The position numbers were made by a program, and so were the translations under genes. The notes under the pieces are model-generated. The model saw only the letters and a program-made list of their open reading frames with translations. It was not told where the DNA came from and did not search any database. From Streptomyces sp. HmicA12 (GTDB lineage: Bacteria > Actinomycetota > Actinomycetes > Streptomycetales > Streptomycetaceae), in assembly GCF_000373565.1 (NCBI RefSeq), contig NZ_KB891804.1, positions 62,001 through 126,000 on the forward strand: a stretch of 64,000 nt of DNA, written 5' to 3'. Positions 26,034 to 34,037 of the stretch are shown one piece after another; position 1 is the stretch's first letter; each line of letters opens with the position of its first letter.

Positions 26034-27488
26034 ATGACACTCATGCCGCAGACTTCCCCCTCGGCCCACGAGGCCGCCGACGCCGACGGCGCCGGGATAC
26101 GTTCCCGCAGGACCGCCCCGCCCGCCTGGCTGGTGGTGGCCGTGGCCTGCGCCGGACAGTTCCTCGTCGTCCTCGACGTCTCCGTCGTCAATGTCGCGCT
26201 GCCGTCCATGCGCGCCGACCTCGGCCTCAGCCCGACGGGCCTGCAGTGGGTGGTCAACGCGTACTCGATCGCGTTCGCCGGCTTCATGCTCCTCGGCGGC
26301 CGGGCCGGGGACCTCTTCGGGCGCAAGCGGATGTTCCTCGTCGGCCTCGGTCTGTTCACGCTCGCCTCGCTGGCCGGCGGACTCGCTCAGGCCGACTGGC
26401 AGTTGCTCACCGCACGCGCCGTGCAGGGCCTGGGCGCCGCCGTCCTCGCCCCCTCCACGCTGACCATCCTCACCTCGGCCGTGCCGGAAGGCGCCGCACG
26501 GGCCCGGGCCATCGCCACCTGGACCGCGGTCGGCGCGGGCGGCGGCGCGGCCGGCGGACTCGTCGGCGGCGTCCTCACCGAGGGCATCAACTGGCGCTGG
26601 GTGCTCCTCATCAACGTTCCGCTCGGCGCCGCCGTGTTCGCGGCCGCCGCCCGCTGGATCAAGGAGTCCCGCGCGGGCGGCGAGCGCCGCCTCGACCTGC
26701 CGGGCGCGCTGCTCGTCACCGCGGGCACCGCGACCCTCGCGTACGCCATCGTGCAGACGGAGGCGGCCGGTTGGGGCTCGGCCGACACCCTCGTCCCGCT
26801 CGGCATCGCGCTCGCGCTGCTCGCCGCGTTCCTCGTCGTGGAGGCGCGCACCCGGCTGCCGCTCATGCCGCTCGGCCTGTTCAAGGTGCGGTCCGTGGCG
26901 GCCGCCAACGCGGCGATGTTCGTGTGCGGCATGGGCTCGTTCGCCATGTGGTTCTTCATGACGCTGTACGCGCAGAACGTCCTCGGCTACACCCCGATCC
27001 AGGCCGGTCTCGCCCTGGTGCCGAGCTCCCTCGCGGTCGTCACCGGGTCGAAGATCGCGCCGCGTCTGATGCCGCGTTTCGGGGCGCGCAATGTCGCGGT
27101 GGCCGGGGTTCTGGTGACCGCCGCCGGGTTCGCCTGGCAGTCGACGATGAGCGCGCACGGCTCGTACGTCGTGACCATCATGCTGCCCGGGATCGTGATG
27201 ATGGCCGGCGCCGGCTTCGCGATGACGCCGCTCGCCTCGCTGGCGACGTCGGGCGCGGCGCCGGGGGACGCCGGGCTCGTCTCCGGCCTGATCAACACGT
27301 CCCGGACGCTGGGCGGTTCGCTGGGCCTGGCGATCCTCTCCACCGTCGCGGCGAGCCGCTCCGCGGGGGGCCTGGACGCCGAGTCGCTGACCGACGGATA
27401 CGCGGCCGCGTTCCAGGCCGGCGCGGGCATCCTGGTGGTGGCCGTCCTCGTCCTGCTCCTCTGGATGCCGAGGAACAGGGCTTCCTAG
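26034..27488 (+). CDS. DHA2-type MFS drug exporter
   Basis: A 484-residue 14-span transporter of the EmrB/QacA group. VVLDVSVVNVALPSMRADLG is the TM1 signature with the membrane Asp, LLGGRAGDLFGRKRMFLVGL the loop 2-3 motif, and LTARAVQGLGAAVLAPSTLTIL the TM4/5 region. It exports toxic compounds or antibiotics by proton exchange; the substrate is unknown. ATG 26034 is used and 26043 is also possible. The MarR gene that lies just after it, on the other strand, is broken and may once have been its regulator. Confidence 0.92.
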   Translation: MTLMPQTSPSAHEAADADGAGIRSRRTAPPAWLVVAVACAGQFLVVLDVSVVNVALPSMRADLGLSPTGLQWVVNAYSIAFAGFMLLGGRAGDLFGRKRMFLVGLGLFTLASLAGGLAQADWQLLTARAVQGLGAAVLAPSTLTILTSAVPEGAARARAIATWTAVGAGGGAAGGLVGGVLTEGINWRWVLLINVPLGAAVFAAAARWIKESRAGGERRLDLPGALLVTAGTATLAYAIVQTEAAGWGSADTLVPLGIALALLAAFLVVEARTRLPLMPLGLFKVRSVAAANAAMFVCGMGSFAMWFFMTLYAQNVLGYTPIQAGLALVPSSLAVVTGSKIAPRLMPRFGARNVAVAGVLVTAAGFAWQSTMSAHGSYVVTIMLPGIVMMAGAGFAMTPLASLATSGAAPGDAGLVSGLINTSRTLGGSLGLAILSTVAASRSAGGLDAESLTDGYAAAFQAGAGILVVAVLVLLLWMPRNRAS

Positions 27489-27514
27489 CGGAACCCCGCG
27501 GCCCCCGGTGCGGC

Positions 27515-27960
27515 TCAGTCCTCGTCGTCGAGCGTCCGGCGCGGCAGCCGCAAGAGCTCCTCGCGGTCCCCGGGCGCCGGCAGCGCCGGCAACTGTTCGC
27601 TCACGGTGGCCGCCGCGGGGGCGAGGCCGGTCGCCAGCTCCGCCCCCTCCTCGGTGACGGTCACCAGCTTGCGCCGCCGGTCGGCGCTGTCCTTGGTGAT
27701 CTCCACGAGCCCGCGCCGCCGCAGCCGGCCGAGCAGCGGCGCCGCGGTCGACTTGTCGAGACGGGCCAGTGAGCCGAGGGTGCCCTGGTCCATCGCCCCG
27801 TGCACGGCAGCAGGCTGAGCACCGTGAACTGCGGTCCCGTCAGATCCCGGTCGACCTGCTCGTGCCAGAGCCGGGTGTGCGCCTGATCGAGCCGCCGGGC
27901 CAGGGGACCGAGCCCGGCGAGGCCGGTCGGCAGATCGCCGGCCTTCGAGACCGAGAGCGA
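27515..27960 (-). pseudogene. Frameshifted MarR-family regulator
   Basis: Two reading frames together read as one MarR protein. The N-terminal part (LAGLGPLARRLDQAHTRLWH … LTGPQFTVLSLL) runs in one frame down to about 27814. The C-terminal winged HTH (AMDQGTLGSLARLDKST … ADRRRKLVTVTEEG) continues in the other frame to the stop at 27515. Restoring one C at about 27808 would give a continuous …VLSLLAVHGAMDQG…. The N-terminus also lacks a clean start codon, so the gene looks truncated too. It could be a sequencing error at the frameshift, but the missing start argues for real decay. Confidence 0.75.
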
Positions 27961-27979
27961 GGTCCGCGCGGGGCGGGGC

Positions 27980-28153
27980 GGCAAGTCGGTGCTGAGCTGT
28001 CTGCTGCCCGAACAGTTCACCGGCGAGCCCCGGGGCGTGGCGGCGTCGTTCCGGACGTCGTTCCCCGAGGACGTGCGGGAAAAGGTGCTGCGGCGCTGGC
28101 AGGACTACGGCTTCGCCGATCCCGCCCGGCCGCCCTACAACCAGCCCTGCTGA
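27980..28153 (+). pseudogene. Gene relic (C-terminal fragment on the plus strand)
   Basis: Plus-strand frame 2 reads a coherent C-terminus in which residues such as FTGEPRGVAASFRTSFPEDV, EKVLRRWQDYGFADP and the end ARPPYNQPC are followed by TGA at 28151-28153. It has normal high-GC codon use and no credible start, and it abuts the point where the MarR homology ends. It is best read as the tail of a gene cut by a deletion that also clipped the MarR N-terminus. The parent family is not recognised. Confidence 0.45.
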
Positions 28154-28776
28154 CGCGCGGAGCGCATCGCCTCCATGCGGTTCCGGGTCCCCGTCTTGCC
28201 GATCGCCGACGAGAGATAGTTCCGCACCGTCGACTCCGACAGGTGCAGCTTCGCCGCGATGTCGGAGACGGTCGCCCCGTCCGCGGACGCCCGCAGCGCA
28301 TCCGCCTCCCGCGCGGTCAGCGGACTCGGCCCCGCCGACAGCGCCGCCGCGGCGAGGGCCGGGTCGACCACCGTCTCCCCGCGCAGCACCTTGCGGACGG
28401 CCTCGGCGAGATCCTCGACGGGGCCGTCCTTGACCAGGAACCCGGCGGCCCCGGCCTCCATGGCCCGCCGCAGATACCCGGGCCGCCCGAACGTCGTGAG
28501 GATCAGCACCCGGCAGTCCGGCACCTGGTCCCGCAGGTCGGCGGCGGCGTCCAGGCCGCTGCGACCCGGCAGTTCGATGTCGAGGAGGGCCACGTCGGGA
28601 CGGCACTCCAACGCCTTGTCGACGATGACGTCACCGGCCGCGACCTGCGCGACGACCTCCATGTCCTCCTCGAGGCCGAGCAGCAGCGCGAGCGCGCCCC
28701 GCATCATGCCCTGGTCCTCCGCGAGGAGAACGCGCACGCTCTTGGCCGGGCGGTGGTCCTGAGGCATCTCTGTCAC
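28135..28776 (-). CDS. LuxR-type (NarL) response regulator
   Basis: A 213-residue two-component regulator. The receiver domain (residues 10-125) has the acidic pair in LLAEDQG, phospho-acceptor Asp in ALLDIELPG and Lys in FLVKDG. The C-terminal LuxR HTH (residues 150-213) is PLTAREADALRASADGATVSDIAAKLHLSESTVRNYLSSAI. It follows the histidine kinase by 11 bases and is probably its partner, most likely controlling the ABC transporter upstream. The GTG at 28776 is used; ATG 28767 is possible. Confidence 0.93.
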   Translation of the reverse strand: MTEMPQDHRPAKSVRVLLAEDQGMMRGALALLLGLEEDMEVVAQVAAGDVIVDKALECRPDVALLDIELPGRSGLDAAADLRDQVPDCRVLILTTFGRPGYLRRAMEAGAAGFLVKDGPVEDLAEAVRKVLRGETVVDPALAAAALSAGPSPLTAREADALRASADGATVSDIAAKLHLSESTVRNYLSSAIGKTGTRNRMEAMRSARQQGWL

Positions 28777-28787
28777 AGGGGGAGACC

Positions 28788-30041
28788 TTACGTGCTCGCC
28801 TGCGCCAGGTCCGCGTCCCGCGCCGACTCGCCCTCGCCGACCGGGAGTTCGGCCGTCACGGTGAAGCCGCCGCGCAGGCCGGGGCCCGCGGTGAGCGAAC
28901 CGCCCGCCGTCGCGAGCCGTTCGGTGAGTCCCTTCAGGCCCGTCCCGCCGATGCCGGGCGCCGCACATTCCGCGGGCGTCCCCGCCCCGTCGTCGGAGAC
29001 CCGCAGCCGCACCCGCTCCTCCGTCCCCTCGACCGTGATCGTGCACGAGCCCGCCGCGCTGTAGCGGACCGCGTTGGTGACCGCCTCGCGCACCACCCAG
29101 CCGAGCAGCGCCTCCGTCTGCGCGGACAGCGGCGGCCCCGACTGCCGTACGACCGGCTCGATGCCGGCGGCGGTCAGCGCCGAGCGCGCCCGGTCCAGTT
29201 CGGTGGCGAGGCTGCCCTCGCGGTAGCCGGTGACGGCCTCGCGGATCTCGGTGAGGGCCTGCCGGCCGACCGCCTCGATGTCGGTGATCTGCTCCAGCGC
29301 GCCGTCCATGCTGCGCGGCGCGAGCCGCCGCGCCGCCTCCGACTTCACCACGATCACCGACAGGGTGTGGCCGAGCAGATCGTGCAGGTCGCGGGAGAAG
29401 CGCAGCCGCTCCTTCTCCACGGCCTGGCGGGCCAACTCCTCACGGGCCTCGCGCAGTTCACGTACGGTCTCGGCGAGCGAGAGGATCGCCGCCGTCACCA
29501 TCGTGGACAGGAACGTGCCGTAGAAGACGCTGATCGCGTCCCAGCCCTCGCGCAGCCCGCCGACGACCCCGGCGAGGATGCTGAGGCCGAGGCCGATCCG
29601 CCCGATGTCGCGGCCCCGGGCCAGCGCGCCGACGGCGAGGCCGAGCAGCGGGAAGAACGCCAGCCAGCTGCCGCCGTAGCCGCCCGCGAGCGCGCACGTC
29701 AGCACGGCCATCAGCCCGAGCGCGACCCGGGTCGACGTCGCCTCCCGGGTCTGCTTGTGGAACGCCCGGAAGACCACATAGATGTAAAGAGAGTTGAAGG
29801 TCAGCAGCGCGGCGCCGCCGATCCACGGGTTGGGGGTCCTGCCCTGGACGAGGTTCGAGAAGGCGCCCAGGCCCATGAGCAGCCACGGCAGCATCGTGAA
29901 CCCGTTGAGCGACGGGCCCACCGCCGCGACCGGCCTGCCCTCCTTGCGGCAGGCGCGCTGTTCGGCCTTGACCCGCGCGTTCTCGGCCTTCCACTCGTCG
30001 CGCGCGATCTGCCACGCCCGCCACTGCTGCCTCAACGCCAT
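28788..30041 (-). CDS. Sensor histidine kinase (NarL/DesK group)
   Basis: A 417-residue membrane kinase. Residues 1-40 are a basic cytoplasmic tail; residues 48-215 carry about five to six membrane spans. The HisKA_3 dimerisation box has the phospho-acceptor His in RFSRDLHDLLGHTLSVI, and the HATPase domain has N-box EAVTNAVRYS and G-box DDGAGTPAE. It is of the DesK-like group that senses membrane or envelope state through its spans. It lies between the ABC permease and the response regulator in one operon (31707 to 28135). The start has GGGGAG 9 bases upstream. Confidence 0.92.
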   Translation of the reverse strand: MALRQQWRAWQIARDEWKAENARVKAEQRACRKEGRPVAAVGPSLNGFTMLPWLLMGLGAFSNLVQGRTPNPWIGGAALLTFNSLYIYVVFRAFHKQTREATSTRVALGLMAVLTCALAGGYGGSWLAFFPLLGLAVGALARGRDIGRIGLGLSILAGVVGGLREGWDAISVFYGTFLSTMVTAAILSLAETVRELREAREELARQAVEKERLRFSRDLHDLLGHTLSVIVVKSEAARRLAPRSMDGALEQITDIEAVGRQALTEIREAVTGYREGSLATELDRARSALTAAGIEPVVRQSGPPLSAQTEALLGWVVREAVTNAVRYSAAGSCTITVEGTEERVRLRVSDDGAGTPAECAAPGIGGTGLKGLTERLATAGGSLTAGPGLRGGFTVTAELPVGEGESARDADLAQAST

Positions 30042-30076
30042 GACCCGACTCCCCGTTCTGCTTCCACGCTCACGTC

Positions 30077-30793
30077 TCAGATGGTCCGCGCTGCCCTGCG
30101 GTACGACACCACAGCGTACGAACCGAAGGCGAGCAGCCAGCCCACCATGATCGCCAGGGCGGCGACCGACGGCGCGTGCCCGTCGGCGACCGCCGTGCCG
30201 AGCTGCGCGAAGCGGTTGGTGGGCGTGAAGGACGAGACCTCCCGCAGCCAGTCCGGGAACAGCGCCACCGGGAACCACAGCCCGCCGAGCACCGCGAGCC
30301 CCAGGTAGCAGAGCATGTTCACGCCGCCCATGGCCTGCGAGGTCATCCGGTAGCCGTTGCCGAGGCCGAGCATCGTGAAGGGCAGCGAACCCAGCCACAG
30401 CAGCAGCGCGACCGCGGGCCACTTCCAGGCGTCCATCCGTACGCCGTTCACGAGCGCGCCCGCGAGCAGCACCACGGCGATGGCCGGAAGGACCGTCACC
30501 GCCCCGGTCAGGGCCCGCCCGATCACCCCCTCGCGCGGCGACATCGGGGTGATCCGCAGCTGCCGCAGCCAGCCGACGGCCCGGTCCTCCGCGACCCCGC
30601 CCGCGGTGTTCAGGGCCGCGCCGAGCGCCCCGTACGCGGCCATGCCGATCATCGAGGCGGTCTTCCAACCGCTGTCGTTCGCGCCGATGTTGGTGAACAG
30701 CAGATACATCAGGACCGGCATCGCCACGGTGCCGATCACGAACCGTCCGTCGCGCAGCGTGCGCCGCACTTCGAGCCGCAGGTAGTCCCCCAT
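30077..30793 (-). CDS. ABC-2 type transporter permease
   Basis: A 238-residue integral membrane protein with six predicted spans (first RFVIGTVAMPVLMYLLFTNI, last MVGWLLAFGSYAVV). It is of the ABC2_membrane group that pairs with a single ATPase for export of drugs or lipids. It overlaps the ATPase stop by one base and precedes the sensor kinase by 35. Such ABC + HK + RR operons usually form a sensing and resistance unit for peptide antibiotics or lipid II-binding agents; the ligand is unknown. Confidence 0.9.
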   Translation of the reverse strand: MGDYLRLEVRRTLRDGRFVIGTVAMPVLMYLLFTNIGANDSGWKTASMIGMAAYGALGAALNTAGGVAEDRAVGWLRQLRITPMSPREGVIGRALTGAVTVLPAIAVVLLAGALVNGVRMDAWKWPAVALLLWLGSLPFTMLGLGNGYRMTSQAMGGVNMLCYLGLAVLGGLWFPVALFPDWLREVSSFTPTNRFAQLGTAVADGHAPSVAALAIMVGWLLAFGSYAVVSYRRAARTI

Positions 30794-31707
30794 CACACAC
30801 GCTCCAGCCGGTCGAGGCGGTCGCCCGCGGTCAGTGCCATGAAGGCGTCGTCGAGGGAGGCCGGGGCGACCTCCAGGTTCCGTACGGCGTCCAGGGCGGC
30901 CAGCGCCACGACGGTGGCGTCCGAGTCGTCCGAGCGCAGCCGGGCCCGGTCGCCGCGTATCTCCACCGAGACCACCCCCGGCAGCAGCGCGAGCCCTTCC
31001 GTGCCCCGCCCGGCGAGGTCGAAGGAGACGCGGCTGCCGCCCCCGGCCCGGCGCAGCTCCTCGCCGCTGCCGTCGGCGACGAGGCGGCCCCGGTCGATGA
31101 CGACGATCCGGTCGGCGTTGTCGTCGGCCTCCTCCAGGTAGTGCGTGGAGAACAGCACCGTGTGCCCGCGCCGCGCGTATGCCCGCATCGACGCCCAGAA
31201 GGCGTGCCGGGCCTCCACGTCGAGCGCCGCCGTCGGCTCGTCGAGCACGATCAGCGCGGGGTTCCCGGCGAGCGCCACGGCGAACCGCACGCGCTGCGTC
31301 TGGCCGCCGGAGAGCTTGTCGACCCGGCGGTCCGCGAGCTCCTCGATCCCGGCGAGCCGCAGCGCCTCCCGCACGTCCATGGGGGCGGGGTAGCGGCGGG
31401 CCACGAAGCCGACCAGCTCGGCCACGGTGACCCGGGGCACGGCGCGGCCCTCCTGCAGCATGGCGCCGACCCGCCCGGCCCGCACCGACGCCTCGGGCGG
31501 CGTACCGAACAGCTCGACCGTCCCCTCGTCCGGCTCGTCCAGGCCGAGCAGCAGCGAGATCGCGGTGGACTTGCCGGCGCCGTTGCGGCCGAGCAGCGCG
31601 ACCGTCTCGCCCGCGCCGATCCGCAGGTCGAGACCGTCGACGGCGCGTACGTCCCCGAACGTCTTGACGGCCCCCGTGAAGGACACCGCCGGTGTCTTTG
31701 TCGTCAT
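30793..31707 (-). CDS. ABC transporter ATP-binding protein
   Basis: A 304-residue ATPase. Walker A LLGRNGAGKSTAISLLLGL is at about residues 40-58, signature LSGGQTQRV, Walker B LIVLDEPTAALD, and H-loop LFSTHYLEEADD. The C-terminal extension (about residues 215-304) is of the DrrA type. The ATG at 31707 is used; the 25 extra residues to 31782 are Pro/Ala-rich and unlikely. It works with the adjacent permease. The gap to the divergent MaoC gene holds a TCTGAC operator 96 bases upstream. Confidence 0.92.
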   Translation of the reverse strand: MTTKTPAVSFTGAVKTFGDVRAVDGLDLRIGAGETVALLGRNGAGKSTAISLLLGLDEPDEGTVELFGTPPEASVRAGRVGAMLQEGRAVPRVTVAELVGFVARRYPAPMDVREALRLAGIEELADRRVDKLSGGQTQRVRFAVALAGNPALIVLDEPTAALDVEARHAFWASMRAYARRGHTVLFSTHYLEEADDNADRIVVIDRGRLVADGSGEELRRAGGGSRVSFDLAGRGTEGLALLPGVVSVEIRGDRARLRSDDSDATVVALAALDAVRNLEVAPASLDDAFMALTAGDRLDRLERV

Positions 31708-31803
31708 GGTGGTGACGGTACGGAGCGGGGGCGGGGGCGCGGCAGATGCGGGTTGTCCACGGTCCGCCGGTACAAATGTCACAGCGGTTGCCCCACGACG
31801 CCA

Positions 31804-31820
31804 TCTGACGCACAGTCAGA
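31804..31820. promoter_or_regulatory. Inverted-repeat operator TCTGAC-N5-GTCAGA (copy 4)
   Basis: TCTGACGCACAGTCAGA has perfect 6-bp arms. It lies between the ABC operon (96 bases from its start) and the steroid-type MaoC operon (175 bases), so it could serve either; the pattern of the other copies favours the latter. Confidence 0.6.
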
Positions 31821-31885
31821 AAGGTGCGGCCCGCCCCTTCCCAACCCACCCCCGCTTGGCTATACATGGGGATCGCCGGGTGGAT

Positions 31886-31899
31886 GAGAACACGTTCTA
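31886..31899. promoter_or_regulatory. KstR-like operator (one mismatch)
   Basis: GAGAACACGTTCTA matches TNNAACNNGTTNNA except for G in place of the first T. The core AGAACACGTTCT is a perfect 12-bp palindrome. It lies 96 bases upstream of the MaoC hydratase. Confidence 0.65.
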
Positions 31900-31995
31900 C
31901 CCTGGCCCGTGACGACCTCGGTGCGGCCGACGGTGCGGACGGCCGCACCGAGGTCTTGACCAGCTCGACCAGTCAGCCCTAGGAGCGTTTGCCCC

Positions 31996-32850
31996 ATGCC
32001 CATCGACGCAGCGAAGGCCGTGGCCGCCGAGCCCAGGTCCGCCGAGATCACCTGGGACCACAAGGACATCCAGCTCTACCACCTGGGTCTCGGTGCCGGA
32101 ATCCCCGCCACCGACCCCGACGAGCTGCGCTACACCCTCGAGTCGAAGCTGCACGTCCTGCCGAGCTTCGCGACGGTCGCGGGCGCCGGCATGGGCGTCG
32201 TCGGCGGCCTCTCCTCACCGGGCATCGACGTGAACCTGGCGCACGTGCTGCACGGCAGCCAGAGCATCGAGCTGCACCGCCCGATCCCCGTCAAGGGCAG
32301 TGCGACCACGACCTCCCGGGTGGCGGCGGTCTACGACAAGACCAAGGCGGCCGTCCTCGTCCTGCGCACCGAAGTCACCGACGAGGAGGGGCCGTTGTGG
32401 ACGTCCGACGCGCAGATCTTCGTCCGCGGCGAAGGCGGGTTCGGCGGCGAACGCGGCCCCTCGGAGCGACTTGAGGTCCCGGCCCGTGAGCCGGACCGCA
32501 CGGTCGACCGCCCGATCCGCGAGGACCAGGCCCTGCTCTACCGCCTCTCCGGCGACTGGAACCCGCTGCACGCGGACCCCGAGTTCGCCAAGCTGGCCGG
32601 CTTCGACAAGCCGATCCTGCACGGACTGTGCAGCTACGGCATGACGCTCAAGACCGTCGTCGACACCTGCCTCGGCGGCGACGTCTCCCGCATCACCCGC
32701 TACGGCACCCGCTTCGCGGGCGTCGTCTTCCCCGGCGAGACGCTGCGGGTCCGCATGTGGCAGGGGCCGGGCCGGATCCAGGTGACGGTGTCGGCGGTGG
32801 AGCGCGACGAGGCACCGGTCCTGGCGGACACGGTCATCGACCACACCTGA
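31996..32850 (+). CDS. MaoC-type double-hotdog enoyl-CoA hydratase, ChsH3-like
   Basis: A 284-residue double-hotdog protein. The N-terminal half begins with the KDIQLYHLGLGAG pattern; the C-terminal half holds the hydratase motif LLYRLSGDWNPLHADPEFAKLAGFDKPILHGLC with the catalytic Asp (GDWN) and His (PLH). It matches, block by block, what I recall of Mtb Rv3538 (ChsH3), a hydratase for CoA-linked steroid side chains. The start has AGGAG 10 bases upstream. It begins an operon with the alcohol dehydrogenase and SDR, under a KstR-like box and a TCTGAC repeat. Confidence 0.92.
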   Translation: MPIDAAKAVAAEPRSAEITWDHKDIQLYHLGLGAGIPATDPDELRYTLESKLHVLPSFATVAGAGMGVVGGLSSPGIDVNLAHVLHGSQSIELHRPIPVKGSATTTSRVAAVYDKTKAAVLVLRTEVTDEEGPLWTSDAQIFVRGEGGFGGERGPSERLEVPAREPDRTVDRPIREDQALLYRLSGDWNPLHADPEFAKLAGFDKPILHGLCSYGMTLKTVVDTCLGGDVSRITRYGTRFAGVVFPGETLRVRMWQGPGRIQVTVSAVERDEAPVLADTVIDHT

Positions 32851-32895
32851 TCCCCGTACGTCAGTCCCGTACGTTCACGTGAAGGAGCCGCACCC

Positions 32896-33972
32896 ATGCG
32901 AGCAGCCGTACTGCACGAGACAGGCCAGGACAAACTCGAGGTACTGGACGACGTCGAGACGGCCGGCTTCGGCCCCGGCAAGGTGAAGATCCGGGTACGG
33001 GCGACGGGTCTGTGCCACTCCGACATCTCGGCGATGAACGGCGTGCTGCCGCAGCCGGCGCCCTTCATCCCGGGTCACGAGGGCGCGGGCGAGATCCTCG
33101 AAGTCGGCGACGGCGTCACGCACTTGACGCCGGGTCAGCGCGTCCTGCTGTGCTGGCTGCCCGCCTGCGGCACCTGTCCGTCGTGCAAGCGCGGCCAGAC
33201 CCAGCTCTGCCTCGCCGGGTTCATGAACGCGGGCACCCCGAACTTCAAGCGCCCCGGCGGCGACGTCTTCGGCTTCGCGGGCACCGGCACGTTCACCGAG
33301 GAGGTCGTCGTCGACGCGGGCTGCGCCGTCCCGATCCCCGACGACGTCCCCTTCGACATCGCGGCACTGATCGGCTGCGGTGTGACGACCGGGCTCGGCG
33401 CGGCCATCAACACCGCCGACGTGGCGGCCGGTTCGTCGGTGGCGGTCATCGGCTGCGGCGGCGTCGGCATCTCGGCGATCCAGGGCGCACGGCTCAAGGG
33501 CGCCGCGCAGATCGTCGCCGTCGACCCGGTGCTCTCGCGGCGCGAGGCGGCACTCAGGTTCGGCGCGACGGAAGCGGTCTCACCGGACGAACTCGGCGAC
33601 GCCAAGCAGCGGTTGACCGCCGGAGAGGGCTTCGACTACGTCTTCGAGGTCGTCGGCAAGTCGGTCACGGCCCGCACGGCGTACGAGACGACGCGGCGCG
33701 GCGGCACCCTCGTGGTCGTCGGCGCGGGCGCCATGGACGACCACCTGCAGCTCAACATGTTCGAGCTCTTCTTCGACGAGAAGCGCATCCTGCCCTCCAT
33801 GTACGGCGGCGGCGACGTCCTCACGTCGTACGAGCGCGCCATCGCCCTGTGGCGGGCGGGCCGCATCGACCTGGAGTCCCTCATCACGCACCGCGTCCCC
33901 CTGGCGGAGATCAACGAGGCGCTGGACCAGATGAGGACGGGCTCCGCCCTGAGGACCTGCATCGAGATCTAG
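32896..33972 (+). CDS. Zinc-dependent alcohol dehydrogenase (class III-like)
   Basis: A 358-residue MDR alcohol dehydrogenase. Catalytic zinc ligands are Cys40 (GLCHSD), His61 (GHEGAG) and Cys161 (IGCGVTTG); structural zinc is held by Cys91, Cys94, Cys97 and Cys105; the NAD site is GCGGVG at 186-191. It lies between the hydratase and the SDR, 45 and 65 bases away, with its own GGAG site. The gene order suggests oxidation of an alcohol in steroid or terpenoid side-chain breakdown, but the substrate is inferred only. Confidence 0.92.
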   Translation: MRAAVLHETGQDKLEVLDDVETAGFGPGKVKIRVRATGLCHSDISAMNGVLPQPAPFIPGHEGAGEILEVGDGVTHLTPGQRVLLCWLPACGTCPSCKRGQTQLCLAGFMNAGTPNFKRPGGDVFGFAGTGTFTEEVVVDAGCAVPIPDDVPFDIAALIGCGVTTGLGAAINTADVAAGSSVAVIGCGGVGISAIQGARLKGAAQIVAVDPVLSRREAALRFGATEAVSPDELGDAKQRLTAGEGFDYVFEVVGKSVTARTAYETTRRGGTLVVVGAGAMDDHLQLNMFELFFDEKRILPSMYGGGDVLTSYERAIALWRAGRIDLESLITHRVPLAEINEALDQMRTGSALRTCIEI

Positions 33973-34037
33973 ACAGGCCGGCGCCCCCAAGACCCCGGCC
34001 ACGACGAACCGGTACATCGGCGAGAGGAAACCGCACC

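Noticed and set aside
27515..28606. A single 363-codon minus-strand gene
   Set aside because: Only its last 110 residues look like protein (MarR wing); the front is antisense to the response regulator. Better explained as a frameshifted MarR.
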